A DNA stretch of 64,000 nucleotides, taken from the NCBI GenBank assembly GCA_949128115.1, contig OX421962.1, positions 13,405,262 to 13,469,261 on the forward strand, in the 5' to 3' direction. Shown piece by piece: positions 24,637 to 35,045 of the stretch. The notes under the pieces were generated by a model. It did no database searches. It was given only the letters and a program-made list of their open reading frames with translations, and was not told the origin of the DNA. Every line of letters starts with the position of its first letter. Position 1 is the first letter of the stretch. Origin of the DNA: Anaspis maculata (lineage: Eukaryota > Arthropoda > Insecta > Coleoptera > Scraptiidae). The position numbers were made by a program, and so were the translations under genes.

Positions 24637-26160
24637 AGTGTAGTAGTAGTAAGCTTTATTGACCATACGGTCTTACAGGTCTCGACCCTCGACACACATT
24701 ATTACAATAAATTAGAGTTATTACTCATATTATTACATATTTATAAAAACAAAATTGAATTTTTTCTCTTGTTCTCATGACCTCCTTCATCCATTTTAAC
24801 CCTCTTCCGTCTTCTTTCAGTATGTTCATCATTCCTTCTTCACATTCTCGCATTTCTGTGCATTCCTTCAACATGTGTTCCATTGTTTCTCTCTTATCCC
24901 TACACATTCTGCATGTTCTTTCCTTTTCCTCCATCCAGTATTTATTATCTCTCTCCTCATTTCCACATGTGAATCTCGCTATCATGTTCATTTCCTTGAT
25001 GTAGTTTCTTTTGAAGTATTTTGGTTCTTCAACTGTTATTAGCTTTTCGTATAATTTATTATATCTTCAAATTCTTATCCGTTCTCTTCCTTCCTGACTT
25101 TCCACATCTTTATCTCTCATTCTCAGTTTCTCTGTCATCCATCCTCCACTCTCTGTTATTCTTCTGACCTCTTCGCTCGAGTAACCGCTTCTTCTATAGG
25201 AACTTTCTGTTTTTTGGTGTTCCCCTTTTTGTATCTCTCAGTTTCTCTTTCCAGCATTCTTGTAAAATTTTGCGGCTTTCTCTGTCTTTCATTTTCTCTT
25301 CGTACTTAACCGCTCTTATTCCTGTTTCAATTCTTATCTTCCATCTCTTTGCTTCTTCTCTCACTATATATCTCGGTGTTTCCCTGTTCAATCCCAGTAG
25401 CCATTTTAGATATCTCTCTTGCACTATTTTCATCTCTTCGTACTCTTTCCATCCCCATATTTCAGCTCCGTGCATCAATATGTTGCCCACCAAACTGTCG
25501 AACATCATCATTCTTCTTCCTATGTCATGTCAAAATTTGCTTTCTTCTTTTCCCCATGTGCCTCCTAGAATCTTATTCACCTTCTTTATCATTTTCCTCT
25601 GTTGAACACATATCTGAGGTATCTGAACTCGTTCACTTCTTCGATCTTGAATTTCTCTTGCCATTTCCATTCCATTTCCACTTTCCTTCTTCTTCCCGTT
25701 CCAAAAATAATTAGTTGTGTTTTCTTCACATTCAATTCCAACTTTTTCCTTCTCAAATACCTTTCCAAGTTTTTAATAATTTCTCTCATATTTCTTTCAT
25801 CTTTAGCTCGTACCACCAAATTATCCGCATACGCCAGTGTCCATCCTTTTTCGTTTCCCACCACAAGTCCTCCCGCTTGCGCCTTCCGGAACATTTCGTC
25901 TCTATCTCCCAAGTATGCTGCAAATAATGTGGGGCTCATGGGGCATCCCTGTCTCACACCCTTTCTTGTGTAAAAGCAATCACTCTCTTTCCCATCAATT
26001 CATACTCTGTTTCTTGTCTCTTTGTATATATTTCCTATTTTGTTTACTGGCTTATCCCTCTTTCTCTCAAATTCTTCCATAATTCCTCTATTTCTATGCT
26101 ATCAAAGGCTGCCTTCAGGTCCACGAACAGCGCACACACCCGTCCTGCTTTCTTATTTAT
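24637..26160 (-). pseudogene. LINE reverse-transcriptase remnant (3' half)
   Basis: Read on the minus strand, this carries the second half of a non-LTR reverse transcriptase in several frames: AGRVCALFVDLKAAFDS at the 5' side, then VRQGCPMSPTLFAAYL, then the catalytic block as LAYADNLVV, where the usual YADD has become YADN. A C-terminal region with a Cys-rich CRMCRDKRETMEHMLKEC motif follows. The 3' end (24637-24660) reads 'caataaagc' followed by TAC repeats, which fits a LINE tail. Frameshifts and the lost catalytic aspartate mark it as dead. It is truncated on the 5' side, where it meets the ISL2EU-like element near 26160. Confidence 0.8.
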
Positions 26161-26204
26161 TTCTTTTTCAATGGGATGGTGAAGGATGTATATGTTGTCC
26201 TCAT

Positions 26205-26454
26205 AGAAATTGCTGCGTGCCTTCCTGCCTTTCGAGGGCCGATAAAGACCACAACATCAGTTTTCACCGATTTCCAAATCCAAGTGAACGCAAAGTACGT
26301 GTAGTAAGCGAATTTGGCATTGAACACGTGAACAGAAGACTGGCCTGGGAAGAGGCCGTCAAGTCTAAGAAGAAAATTTCGCAATATATGCGAGTTTGCT
26401 CGTTACATTTTAAAAAAGAGGACTTTTTTCCAGACGTGCCTGCAAACGAGCTCG
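26205..26454 (+). pseudogene. THAP-DDE transposase (ISL2EU-type), THAP exon
   Basis: The exon encodes most of a THAP zinc finger (C2CH): RNCCVPSC supplies the first two cysteines, ISFHRFPNP and LAWEEAV the core, and RVCSLHFKKEDF the last Cys and His. It ends at a consensus donor (CTCG|GTGAGT, GT at 26455-26456) after one base of a codon. The second exon at 31834 supplies the two remaining bases and continues in frame with the conserved THAP end (LKSTAVPSV). No in-frame start codon was found just upstream, so either a first exon is missing or a start was lost; an acceptor-like TAG lies at 26204-26206. The intron was enlarged by a hairpin element and a Gypsy insertion. Confidence 0.8.
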
Positions 26455-26645
26455 GTGAGTACAACACTCATACAGTCCGGCCAAAGCACAACCGAAGTTC
26501 ATCCAAACTATGCATTTAATAATGGGTAGTATTACTAAAAAATAAGCATAAGCATTTGCTTAGATTTTAGAGGAGTTGCTAAGCAGACTTTCTCTGGCAA
26601 CGCCTATGAAATCCAAGCAAATGCTAATGCTTATTTTTTAGTAAT

Positions 26646-26882
26646 TGTTATGTATTTAAATAGTATTTTAAATAGCGCGCCTTAAGCGGCAACCCCCTCT
26701 GTCTAACCGCGATAACACATGTCATGCGAGAGCCTCACTCTCTCCTCTGCCGAACGTGCCAGCAGCAACATCTTGTAAACAACGTTCACAACGCTCCTGT
26801 AATGTAAGAATTGATCAAGACAATAAACTGTATTAGTCTGTACTCCAGCGTTTCCCTGAAGCCTTACCACACGGACATAACA
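26646..26882 (+). repeat. 5' LTR of the Gypsy element
   Basis: A 237-bp LTR that begins TGTTATG and ends CATAACA. By eye it is identical to the 3' LTR at 31508-31744. It has an AT-rich start (TATTTAAATAG) and an AATAAA in 'caataaactg' that can serve as poly(A) signal. The target duplication GTAAT precedes it (26641-26645). Confidence 0.95.
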
Positions 26883-26900
26883 TTTTGGCGACGAAGTTGC
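26883..26900 (+). other. primer-binding site of the Gypsy element
   Basis: The sequence directly after the 5' LTR, TTTTGGCGACGAAG, includes the TGG expected for pairing with the CCA end of a tRNA. I did not assign the tRNA. Confidence 0.55.
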
Positions 26901-27224
26901 AGTTCCAGTTTTTTCTTACATTTCGAGCCAGTTTTTGTGACGGAAACGTGTAATGCCGCCTTAACGCATAACGGAGATTCTATGCGCATGACGGGTAAGA
27001 AGATACCTACATTACCGGCATTTGAAGTTGACAATCGGCAGAGAAACTGACAGTTGAAGGTAGTTTTGACTTTCAAGCAAAAAGTAACAAAAAAACAACG
27101 AGGATAATTAGTGCGAATGTCAACGGTAAGGTTGCTATTGCTAATTATTTGTTGCAAGAGCGGAGGAGAGCGAAGACTGAAGAGCGAAGACTGAAGAGCC
27201 GACGGGCGAGGGCGGAGAAGCGAA

Positions 27225-30200
27225 ATGGCAGCTGCGATCGGCGTGGTGCGGGAGTTCAACCAGGAGCGAGGCGACTGTTGGATCATCTACAGCGAGCGGC
27301 TAGAGCAGTATTTTGCGGCGAATAAGATCACGGACGATAGGCAACAGGTGGCAACCCTACTGAGTCTGGTTGGTGATGACACGTATAAACTTCTCCGAGA
27401 TCTGTGTTTTCCGGTTTTGCCTAAGACCAAAACTTACGATGAACTCTCAAACTTAATGAAGGGACATTTCAGCCCCCCTGTAGCGGTCTTCCGTGAAAGA
27501 ATCGCATTCCACCATGCAGTTCAAGAAGATGTGGAAACGGCAACGGAATGGTTCGCAAAGCTCAAGAGACTCGCAGTGAATTGCGAATTTGGGGCGCAGC
27601 TCGACTTCATTTTGAGAGAGCGGTTCGTTGTGGGAATGCGGCCCGGACCGGTGTTGGACCGTGTCTGCGAGGAGAAACACACGACGGCTTTGGCGGACCT
27701 AGTGGAGTTATCGGCAAAGAAAGAAGCTGCAGTACGCAACAGTTGTAGCAGCAAGAGTACCAGCGAGGTCAACATTCTGAAAAAGGCCCAGGTACGAGAA
27801 CATTTTGCACCGAAGAAACCTACGCGTGAAGCCCAGTACCAGCAGAAGAGACCGGTGCGTGAAGCTCAATACCAGCACGAAGAACGGAGGCCGTGCCACT
27901 GCTGCGGTGGAAAACACCAGAAGCACCAGCAATGCAAATATCTATCTTTCAAGTGCAGGATTTGTTCCCGGGTTGGACATTTGGCGAAGGTTTGCCGGCA
28001 GAGGCCCGTAAACAATGTCGCCAAACAGGACTCTGGTGAAGTAGACTTTCCTTTGTTTAATGTTAAGATTCAACAAAAAGTAGATCGGTCGAATAATCCA
28101 TTTAGAATTTGCATTGAGCTAGAAGGTGTAGAGATTGTAGCAGAATTGGACAGTGGGGCGGGCCTAACCATCATAAATGTTCAGACATATCGAAGGTATT
28201 TTGCACATATCGGGCTTCAGGATGCAAAATTGGTACTGAGAACGTACACAGGCGAGACCGTTAGACCTCTAGGTAAACTCAGGGTTAACATTGTATATAA
28301 AAATGTAAATAAATTGTTGGATGTATATGTTGTAAATACGAAGGGACCAAATCTGTTGGGGCGTGATTTCTTCCAGACTTTTAATGTGATTTTAAATGTT
28401 GCAGATGTGAAATACGTAGGGGAAGGTACCGTGGCTATGATACTGGACAGGTACTCTGATGTTTTTGACGGTGGGCTGGGCAGGTACAAGTACGCACAGG
28501 TGGCAGTCAAGGTGAAGCCTGGGACGCCAGCGGTATTCTGCAAGCCGAGACCCATCCCCATCGCATTCAAGGAAAAGGTCGAAAAGGAGCTAACAAGATT
28601 GGAGCGAGAAGGCATCATAACACCAGTCGAGTCAAACGAGTATGGTACACCACTGGTTCCTGTATTAAAATCCGATGGCACAATCCGTTTGTGTGGCGAT
28701 TATCGTTCTACTATAAACAAGTATTTGGAGGAGTCTAAATACCCATTACCGTTGATCCAGGAAATTTTCGCAACACTCAGCGGAGGCCAGCAGTTCACGA
28801 AGATCGACATGTCACAAGCATACGCCCAATTTGAAGTCACAGAAGAAGCGAAGAAAATTCTGGCATGGAGCACCCACAAGGGAGTGTTTTTGATGAACAG
28901 AATGCCGTACGGAATAGCGCCAGCGTCAGCAAAATTTCAAAAATATATCGAAGAATTGCTGAGAGGAATTCCAGGCGTGGTGAACTTCTTAGACGACGTG
29001 ATAATTACGGGAGCGACATTCCGACAACATGTGGACCGCTTGGAGGCTGTTTTAAAGAGATTGCAAGAAGCAGGACTCAAGGCAAAAAGAAGCAAGTGTG
29101 AATTTTTCAAGGATGAGGTATGCTACCTTGGGCACAAAATTACACGGGATGGCTTACAGAAGACAGACGAGAAAATTCGTGCAATAGTAGATGCAGCACC
29201 ACCAACGAATGTCACTGAAGTCCGATCTTTCCTGGGCATGGTGAATTACTACAACAGATATTTGCAGAATGCAGCGCATGTTTTGCATCCAATTTACAAC
29301 CTTCTCACGGCGAGCACGAAGTTCGACTGGAATGCTGAATGCCAGGCTGCATTCCGACAAGTCAAGAAGATGATAGCCGCCGACAGTACTCTGGTACATT
29401 TCGACCCGAGGCGAAAAGTTATCCTTTGCTGTGATGCTTCTGACAGGGGCGTCGGAGCGGCTCTTTTCCACAAAATGGACAACGGTGAAGAACGTCCGAT
29501 TGGTTTCGTCTCAAGAAAATTATTACCGCAAGAAGCAAGGTATTCGGTAATACATCGAGAAGCATTGGCGATCTATTTTGGAGTCAAAAGGTTTCATCAG
29601 TACCTAATGGGCCAGAAATTTATTCTGAGAACAGACCACAAACCAATGTTGGCATTGTTTGGTGAGAACAGGGCGATTCCGCAAATGTATGTATCTCGGA
29701 TGCAAAGATGGGCCATATTTTTAGCACAGTTTGATTATTGTTTAGAATATATCAAAGGCAAAGAGAACACCATGGCAGACTATCTTTCGCGAGCAGCAGT
29801 ACACACACTGAGCATAGCTACCGAAAAGGAATACACCTATTTGAATTTTGCGGAAACCCAACACAATTGGCCGGTGGATAACAAAATGGTAAAAACCGAA
29901 ACGAACAACGATCGAATACTGAGTACAGTCAGAGAGTTACTTCGAACGGGTTGGAGGCGAAACGAGGACGAAAAGCTGAAGCCATTTTGGAACCGAAAGG
30001 ACGAATTGAGAGAAGAGAATGGATGTCTGATGTGGGGGTACCGTATCATTATCCCTAGCTTCTTAAGGAAACGAATGCTTGAAGAACTGCACGTGAGTCA
30101 CATGGGCATAGTGAAGACGAAGGCGTTGGCAAGATCTTACTTATGGTGGCCAGGCATCGACAAGGATATAGAAGAAATGTCCAGCTCATGTGTAGCCTGT

Positions 30201-31319
30201 CTGAAGCAAAGACCAGATCCTCCGAAGGCCGAATTAACACCTTGGCAAAAAGCTACAGAACCGATGCAGCGAGTGCATTTGGATTTCCTAGGTCCTGTAC
30301 AAGGACGAGAATTTTTAATAATGGTGGATTCATTTTCGGGATGGCCAGAAATTTTTCCAATGAAAGATATTACGACTGTAAGAACATTGGAAAAGCTCAG
30401 AGAAACTTTTGCAAGATATGGCGTTCCGGAAACTGTTGTAACGGACAATGGTAGATCTTTCGTTTCTGGAGAAATGAAAGAATTTTTCTCGAAAAATGGT
30501 ATAATTCATCTGACGACACCACCAGGACATCCAGCTGGAAATGGAAGAGCGGAAAATGGAGTTAAAACCTTCAAAAACAAACTCTTTGCAGCACTCGAAG
30601 ATCCGAAGAACAAAACCCAGAAGATCGAGACCCTAATAGCTAGATTTCTGATAAACTATCGAGCCATGATGCATTGCACGACTCGGAGAACACCAGCCGA
30701 AGCATTTCTAGGACGGAAAATGAAGACAAGACTCGATATATTAAAAAGGGCCAAGCCGGACAAAGAACAAGTAATCATTGACGACAAAACGAAAGATAAA
30801 GTTTTCAGAATCGGACAAAAGGTGATGGTCAGAGATTATCGAGAAGTAAATAAGAAAAAATGGCGTGAAGCAGAAATCAGTGGGAGAGAAGGGAATGTGA
30901 TATACAGATGTAAATTGGATAACGATCAGATATGGAGAAGGCATCGAGATCAGATTATACCAAGAGAAGAGAAAGAAAAGGAAAGAGAGAACTATAAGCA
31001 AGAAAAAACCCAGTACTCTGGAAGAATGGGAAGAATAGTTGAACGGCCGGAGGAAGAAGATCGAATAGACCAAGTCCAAGAACCTGACGAAGATCGAAGA
31101 GACCAAAAAATCCAGGAACCGTCAGCACAGCGGGACAAAATCGGGGAAAATAAACAAGAAGGCTTTGAGCAAGCGGAAGAAGTACAACTACAAGAGAGCA
31201 CTGAGCCCTTGGCTGCCGAACCGGCAGAAGCCGCCCCCCATTCCGCCATCAAAAACACCTCGAGGGTTACACAAAGACTCAAACGAAAAGTTTGCCCACC
31301 AAGAAGGTTAGATTTGTAA
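27225..31319 (+). CDS. Gypsy (Ty3-like) Gag-Pol polyprotein, intact
   Basis: A single open frame of 1,364 codons encodes all Gag and Pol functions of a Ty3/Gypsy retrotransposon. In order: Gag with CCHC-type Cys/His motifs (about residues 224-262, ending CRICSRVGHLAKVC), aspartic protease (DSGAG at about 308), reverse transcriptase with FLDD catalytic motif (about 586), RNase H (CCDASDRG at about 734), and integrase with the HHCC zinc region and the D, D, E triad (HLDFLGP about 1018, VTDNGRSF about 1072, NGRAENG about 1108). A charged C-terminal tail follows. There is no envelope gene. No stop or frameshift is visible and the LTRs are identical, so this copy could be recent and perhaps still competent. 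Gag and Pol being fused in one frame means no frameshift signal is needed. Confidence 0.95.
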   Translation: MAAAIGVVREFNQERGDCWIIYSERLEQYFAANKITDDRQQVATLLSLVGDDTYKLLRDLCFPVLPKTKTYDELSNLMKGHFSPPVAVFRERIAFHHAVQEDVETATEWFAKLKRLAVNCEFGAQLDFILRERFVVGMRPGPVLDRVCEEKHTTALADLVELSAKKEAAVRNSCSSKSTSEVNILKKAQVREHFAPKKPTREAQYQQKRPVREAQYQHEERRPCHCCGGKHQKHQQCKYLSFKCRICSRVGHLAKVCRQRPVNNVAKQDSGEVDFPLFNVKIQQKVDRSNNPFRICIELEGVEIVAELDSGAGLTIINVQTYRRYFAHIGLQDAKLVLRTYTGETVRPLGKLRVNIVYKNVNKLLDVYVVNTKGPNLLGRDFFQTFNVILNVADVKYVGEGTVAMILDRYSDVFDGGLGRYKYAQVAVKVKPGTPAVFCKPRPIPIAFKEKVEKELTRLEREGIITPVESNEYGTPLVPVLKSDGTIRLCGDYRSTINKYLEESKYPLPLIQEIFATLSGGQQFTKIDMSQAYAQFEVTEEAKKILAWSTHKGVFLMNRMPYGIAPASAKFQKYIEELLRGIPGVVNFLDDVIITGATFRQHVDRLEAVLKRLQEAGLKAKRSKCEFFKDEVCYLGHKITRDGLQKTDEKIRAIVDAAPPTNVTEVRSFLGMVNYYNRYLQNAAHVLHPIYNLLTASTKFDWNAECQAAFRQVKKMIAADSTLVHFDPRRKVILCCDASDRGVGAALFHKMDNGEERPIGFVSRKLLPQEARYSVIHREALAIYFGVKRFHQYLMGQKFILRTDHKPMLALFGENRAIPQMYVSRMQRWAIFLAQFDYCLEYIKGKENTMADYLSRAAVHTLSIATEKEYTYLNFAETQHNWPVDNKMVKTETNNDRILSTVRELLRTGWRRNEDEKLKPFWNRKDELREENGCLMWGYRIIIPSFLRKRMLEELHVSHMGIVKTKALARSYLWWPGIDKDIEEMSSSCVACLKQRPDPPKAELTPWQKATEPMQRVHLDFLGPVQGREFLIMVDSFSGWPEIFPMKDITTVRTLEKLRETFARYGVPETVVTDNGRSFVSGEMKEFFSKNGIIHLTTPPGHPAGNGRAENGVKTFKNKLFAALEDPKNKTQKIETLIARFLINYRAMMHCTTRRTPAEAFLGRKMKTRLDILKRAKPDKEQVIIDDKTKDKVFRIGQKVMVRDYREVNKKKWREAEISGREGNVIYRCKLDNDQIWRRHRDQIIPREEKEKERENYKQEKTQYSGRMGRIVERPEEEDRIDQVQEPDEDRRDQKIQEPSAQRDKIGENKQEGFEQAEEVQLQESTEPLAAEPAEAAPHSAIKNTSRVTQRLKRKVCPPRRLDL

Positions 31320-31497
31320 TCACAACGCTTAAATGAACTAATTGAAATGTAATATGTATATATAAATGTGTATATATATATAGAATTGTACATGTGTAAA
31401 TAATCGTAGTGAATTTGTAATTGCTGTCAGTCATTATAAATTGTATCACTCTCGAAAATGATAAGATTTTTTGTACATAGGTATGTGTAATAATCTT

Positions 31498-31507
31498 GGT
31501 GGTAGGG
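31498..31507 (+). other. polypurine tract of the Gypsy element
   Basis: GGTGGTAGGG, purine-rich, lies directly before the 3' LTR and is the likely plus-strand primer. Confidence 0.6.
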
Positions 31508-31744
31508 TGTTATGTATTTAAATAGTATTTTAAATAGCGCGCCTTAAGCGGCAACCCCCTCTGTCTAACCGCGATAACACATGTCATGCGAGAGCCTCAC
31601 TCTCTCCTCTGCCGAACGTGCCAGCAGCAACATCTTGTAAACAACGTTCACAACGCTCCTGTAATGTAAGAATTGATCAAGACAATAAACTGTATTAGTC
31701 TGTACTCCAGCGTTTCCCTGAAGCCTTACCACACGGACATAACA
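31508..31744 (+). repeat. 3' LTR of the Gypsy element
   Basis: This 237-bp sequence appears identical to the 5' LTR. It is followed by GTAAT (31745-31749), the second copy of the 5-bp target duplication, then by the rest of the MITE terminal repeat. Confidence 0.95.
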
Positions 31745-31833
31745 GTAATACTACCCATTAACATAACAATAATGTTTATAAAATGCTTATTTATCAAGCC
31801 CCTAGCCTACAGGAGTAATATGATTCCTTCCAG

Positions 31834-33143
31834 GCTTGCAACGTAAACGTTGCGTCTTAAAGAGCACTGCCGTGCCATCAGTAAATCTACCTTCTACCGG
31901 CCTCGGTGCTGAACCTAGAAGAGCAAAAACGGTTAACAAGGAGGAGTGCGTTTCACATTACATTACGACAGATAGACGAACAGACACCACAAACATACCA
32001 ACGATTGACGGACAAGTCAGTTCTGTACTGCCCCAAGACATTACGAATATACGAACGGTACGAACTGCTGACGAAGAGAAGATGCAGCCTTCTGGGAACC
32101 TGAGGAAAACTAAGGACGTCGGAGTGCAAGTGGATGAATGTTTCTTCACAGATAAAAGTAGTGTGGATGTGAGGGGACAGGTGGATAAAGATTCCTTCAC
32201 AGAGAAAAAAACCGTAAATGTTGGGGAGCAAACGAATGAACATTCCTTTGAGGAACCATTCGTTTCCCTTATCGACACCGACCAAAGAATCAACACGCTG
32301 ACGGGTGTAAAAACGTTGGGACTACTCAACACCATTGTCGAGTGTGTATCGGAAATTCAAACTCGCAAACGCCTTCGACGGTTCAGATCAAAGAAAGAGT
32401 AATCCTTACTTTAATGAAACTGAACTGCAACATGCGTTTTGTCATACTTGCGGTTTTTTTTTCGTACTACTCCACCAACTTGCAAATCTATATTCCAAGA
32501 CACCATCAAATCCTTATCTGCCGTCATGAAACCTTTCATTGAATTTATTCCGAAAGATGAAATATTATGTAACATGCCTCGCTGTTTTGAAGGGTTTGAG
32601 GATGTACGAGTGGTGGTGGATTGTACGGAAGTAGGAGTCAACGTCCGCAAATGTTTATGCTGCCGTTTAAAATCTTATTCCCATTACAAATCCAAATCAA
32701 CTGTGAAATTCATGATTGGTGTGAGTCCAGGAGGCTTAATAACTTTTGTAAGCAAAGCCTACGGTGGCAGGGCTTCTGACAAGGCAATTTTTGAGCAGAG
32801 TAAATTGATAGAATTATTAACTCCTGCCGAAGACGCTCTCATGGTTGATAAAGGCTTTCTCGTTGATGACATCGCCAGAGAAAATTTCATCAAGGTCATT
32901 AGGCCACCCTTCCTAAGGAATAAGAAACAGTTCTCTGCAATTGACTCGTTTTTGACCCGCAAAATTGCTGCTGCATGGGTTCACGTTGAACGCGACAATC
33001 AGAGAATTAAATTGTTTGAAATTCTAAACTCACCCATCACTAGTAACATGTTACCATATATAGACCAAATCTTTGTAACGGTTTGTGGACTTGTGAATCT
33101 ATCACCACCAATCTTCAGTGACAATAAATTTCTGTTTACATAA
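31834..33143 (+). pseudogene. THAP-DDE transposase (ISL2EU-type), catalytic exon with frameshifts
   Basis: The exon starts after CCTTCCAG (AG at 31832-31833) and joins in frame to the THAP exon. It continues with LQRKRCVLKSTAVPSV, then about three imperfect 17-residue repeats (VGVQVDE.FTDK, VRGQVDK.FTEK, VGEQTNE.SFEE), then a helical segment (INTLTGVKTLGLLNTIVECV). The DDE_Tnp_4 catalytic domain follows: VVDCTEV (first Asp), MVDKGF (second Asp) and HVERDNQRIK (Glu) all remain. The frame changes twice, once between about 32380 and 32400 (in-frame stop at 32400-32402 if unshifted) and once at a run of nine T (32454-32462). These may be real decay or sequencing errors at the T run. Stop at 33141-33143. 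THAP plus DDE_Tnp_4 is the known layout of ISL2EU/IS4EU elements; a domesticated host gene is the less likely alternative. Confidence 0.85.
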
Positions 33144-33439
33144 TTTTCCATTATTTGTTTATTATAATTATAGTTCTTTCTTATGACCATTGCTATTGGG
33201 AATGACAAAAAATGAATTTTTGAAAAAATTTTACACTACTTTCTTGCACGTGTAAAATCCCCTCCGAAGATAATATTAATAGTCGCACAGTCATTGAGGA
33301 TAAGAAGGCGTCTCTCTCTGGCGAATAAAATGGCTCTTCACTATCCTTGATCCTTATATACCCACAATAATGCAAACGACCATACACGACCCTGGCGTCA
33401 CGTTAAAAAAGGAAGTTTAGAACTTGGAAAGGTGTGTTA

Positions 33440-33718
33440 TAACTGTATTATAGCTGTATTACACTACACAATTTCTTGTACAACTTCTTGTACAATCTGC
33501 CAAAATAATGTCAAGAAACAATGAACTTGATTGTTTAACTGACAGATTGTACAAGAAGTTGTACAAGAAATTGTGTAATGTAATACAGCTATTACACTAC
33601 ACAATTTCTTGTACAATCTGCCAAGATAGTGTCAAAAAACAATGAACTTGATTGTTTTTTGACACTGTTTTGGCAGATTGCATAAGAAATTGTATAGTGT
33701 AATACAGCTATTACACCA
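33440..33718. repeat. two adjacent copies of a hairpin MITE
   Basis: Two hairpins lie side by side (about 33446-33584 and 33588-33718). Each has ends like ATTACACTACACAATTTCTT and the complement, with 'gtacaa' and 'atctgcca' further in, and a near-identical centre with 'caatgaacttgattgttt'. They share the AATACAGCTATTACA junction. Two copies in tandem point to insertion of one beside the other or to unequal exchange. Confidence 0.75.
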
Positions 33719-33827
33719 TTTTACAAGAAATGTTATGAAGCATACAATTGAAATAATTTAGGTTGAGCTTACTCCACCCCAACTTGAAGACGTTCGTATT
33801 TGATAACAAGGTATTATCATTAACTAT

Positions 33828-34797
33828 TGTCTCGGCCCCGTTCATTGAAAACTGCATTCGTGTGCACTGAGGGTATGCAACCCAAAATATCCCTGTGTTG
33901 TCCAAGTCCTCACCCCTCACCCCCTGTTCGGTGTGCCTGGCACTTGGCTGTCAGGCGCAAGCGTAAACGAGCTCCAGCACTTTCTTCGGCCGTCTTCGGC
34001 ATTCTTCGGCTTTCTTTCCGCTCGTGCCTTTGCCGCTTCGTTCGAAGCGGTGTCGATCTCCGTACGTCGAGCGGGAAGCCACGCCGTCTTTTTTTTGGTC
34101 ATCGTTCTCGCGGCCATCTTGTCGTGCCATCGGCGTACATTCGTACTCGACCAGAAGCCCATCCAAGGCCCATCGCGTCCGATAGTGACTCCTGGAGGAT
34201 CTCTGCAGCATCTCCAAGTCCAGAAAGCGGCAGTTTTCACCGCTTTCACCGGGGAGCGGCTTGGACCAGCCAGCCGCACACAAAGCTCCAGTTTCGGACG
34301 GGATCGAGTCGTTCGTCCGCCATTTTGGTGACGAACACGGGCACTCGTGCATTTCAAAAGGAAATCCACCACCAGAACGGCCATCCACCACGACGCCGCC
34401 TTCGGACTCCGCCAGGACGACGCCGCCACCGAATAAGATCCCGTAAGTTCCATATTTTCCATTGTTTTTACCATTTACCGTTTATTCCCGTTTGCCGGGG
34501 TGTATACCTTCAGTGCAGTTCGTCTCGTTTTCAGGACGCCACTCGGCGCCAGCGAATCTGCCCCCGATCAGAACCACTCGGATTTTTCATTTCATTTAAT
34601 TCACATTGTTTTTTTTTTTTTATTGTTTTGTAATTCTGTCTGTTTGTGTTTTTTTTCTTTTGTTTTGCATTAAAGTTTTTGATTGTTGTTGTGAATTTTA
34701 TTTCTGACTGTCGCTTGCTGCTTTCCTAATCCAAGAGTTATTGTTTTAATGCAGCCTTCATCGGAAGGCTGCCGTCTTTATGTGTACCGCGCTAACA
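33828..34797 (+). repeat. 5' LTR of the BEL/Pao element
   Basis: A 970-bp LTR that begins TGTCTCGG and ends GCTAACA. It matches the 3' LTR except for a longer T-run (about 34608-34620) and one G/A difference near 34753. It is preceded by the target duplication ACTAT (33823-33827). GC-rich open frames on both strands occur in both LTRs; they show no domain and are not counted as genes. Confidence 0.95.
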
Positions 34798-34803
34798 TAT
34801 AAA

Positions 34804-34822
34804 TTGGTCCTTCGAGCCGGAT
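34804..34822 (+). other. primer-binding site of the BEL/Pao element
   Basis: TTGGTCCTTCGAGCCGGAT lies six bases after the 5' LTR. It carries TGG and a tRNA T-arm-like TTCGAGCC, as expected for a tRNA-primed element. The tRNA was not assigned. Confidence 0.6.
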
Positions 34823-35045
34823 ACAGGCTAAGCATGGTACAGTCAGGAATTTAATTCACCTCACTATTGAAACTTTAAAGTCACGGGTCAAACCCACGTG
34901 ACACTTGTGCGTTGGTCCAGCGTGTTGATCAATTCGTTTTTCGCCCGTCTCATTCGCACTTTTTCACCTGGGTTGGGTTCGCCATTCAGGTACGCCAACC
35001 TAAGGGTCAGTTGCTTTGTTTTCATTTTTCTTTGTGTCGTACACA

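Larger units (their letters stand above)
26524..31756. mobile_element. 129-bp hairpin MITE in the THAP-DDE intron, split by Gypsy
   Basis: The left part (26524-26645) and right end (31750-31756) make an almost perfect hairpin: GGGTAGTATTACTAAAAAAT at one end, its complement at the other, and 'aagcatttgctta' and 'aagcaaatgct' inside. Flanking AT on both sides (26522-26523, 31757-31758) fits a 2-bp AT duplication; TA is also possible with one base shifted. The Gypsy element inserted within the right terminal repeat and duplicated GTAAT. Confidence 0.8.

Noticed and set aside
33827..34633. 268-, 185- and 146-codon frames in the BEL LTRs (repeated at 41253-42098)
   Set aside because: They lie inside the LTRs, overlap on both strands, have no known domain, and reflect GC-rich sequence without stops.
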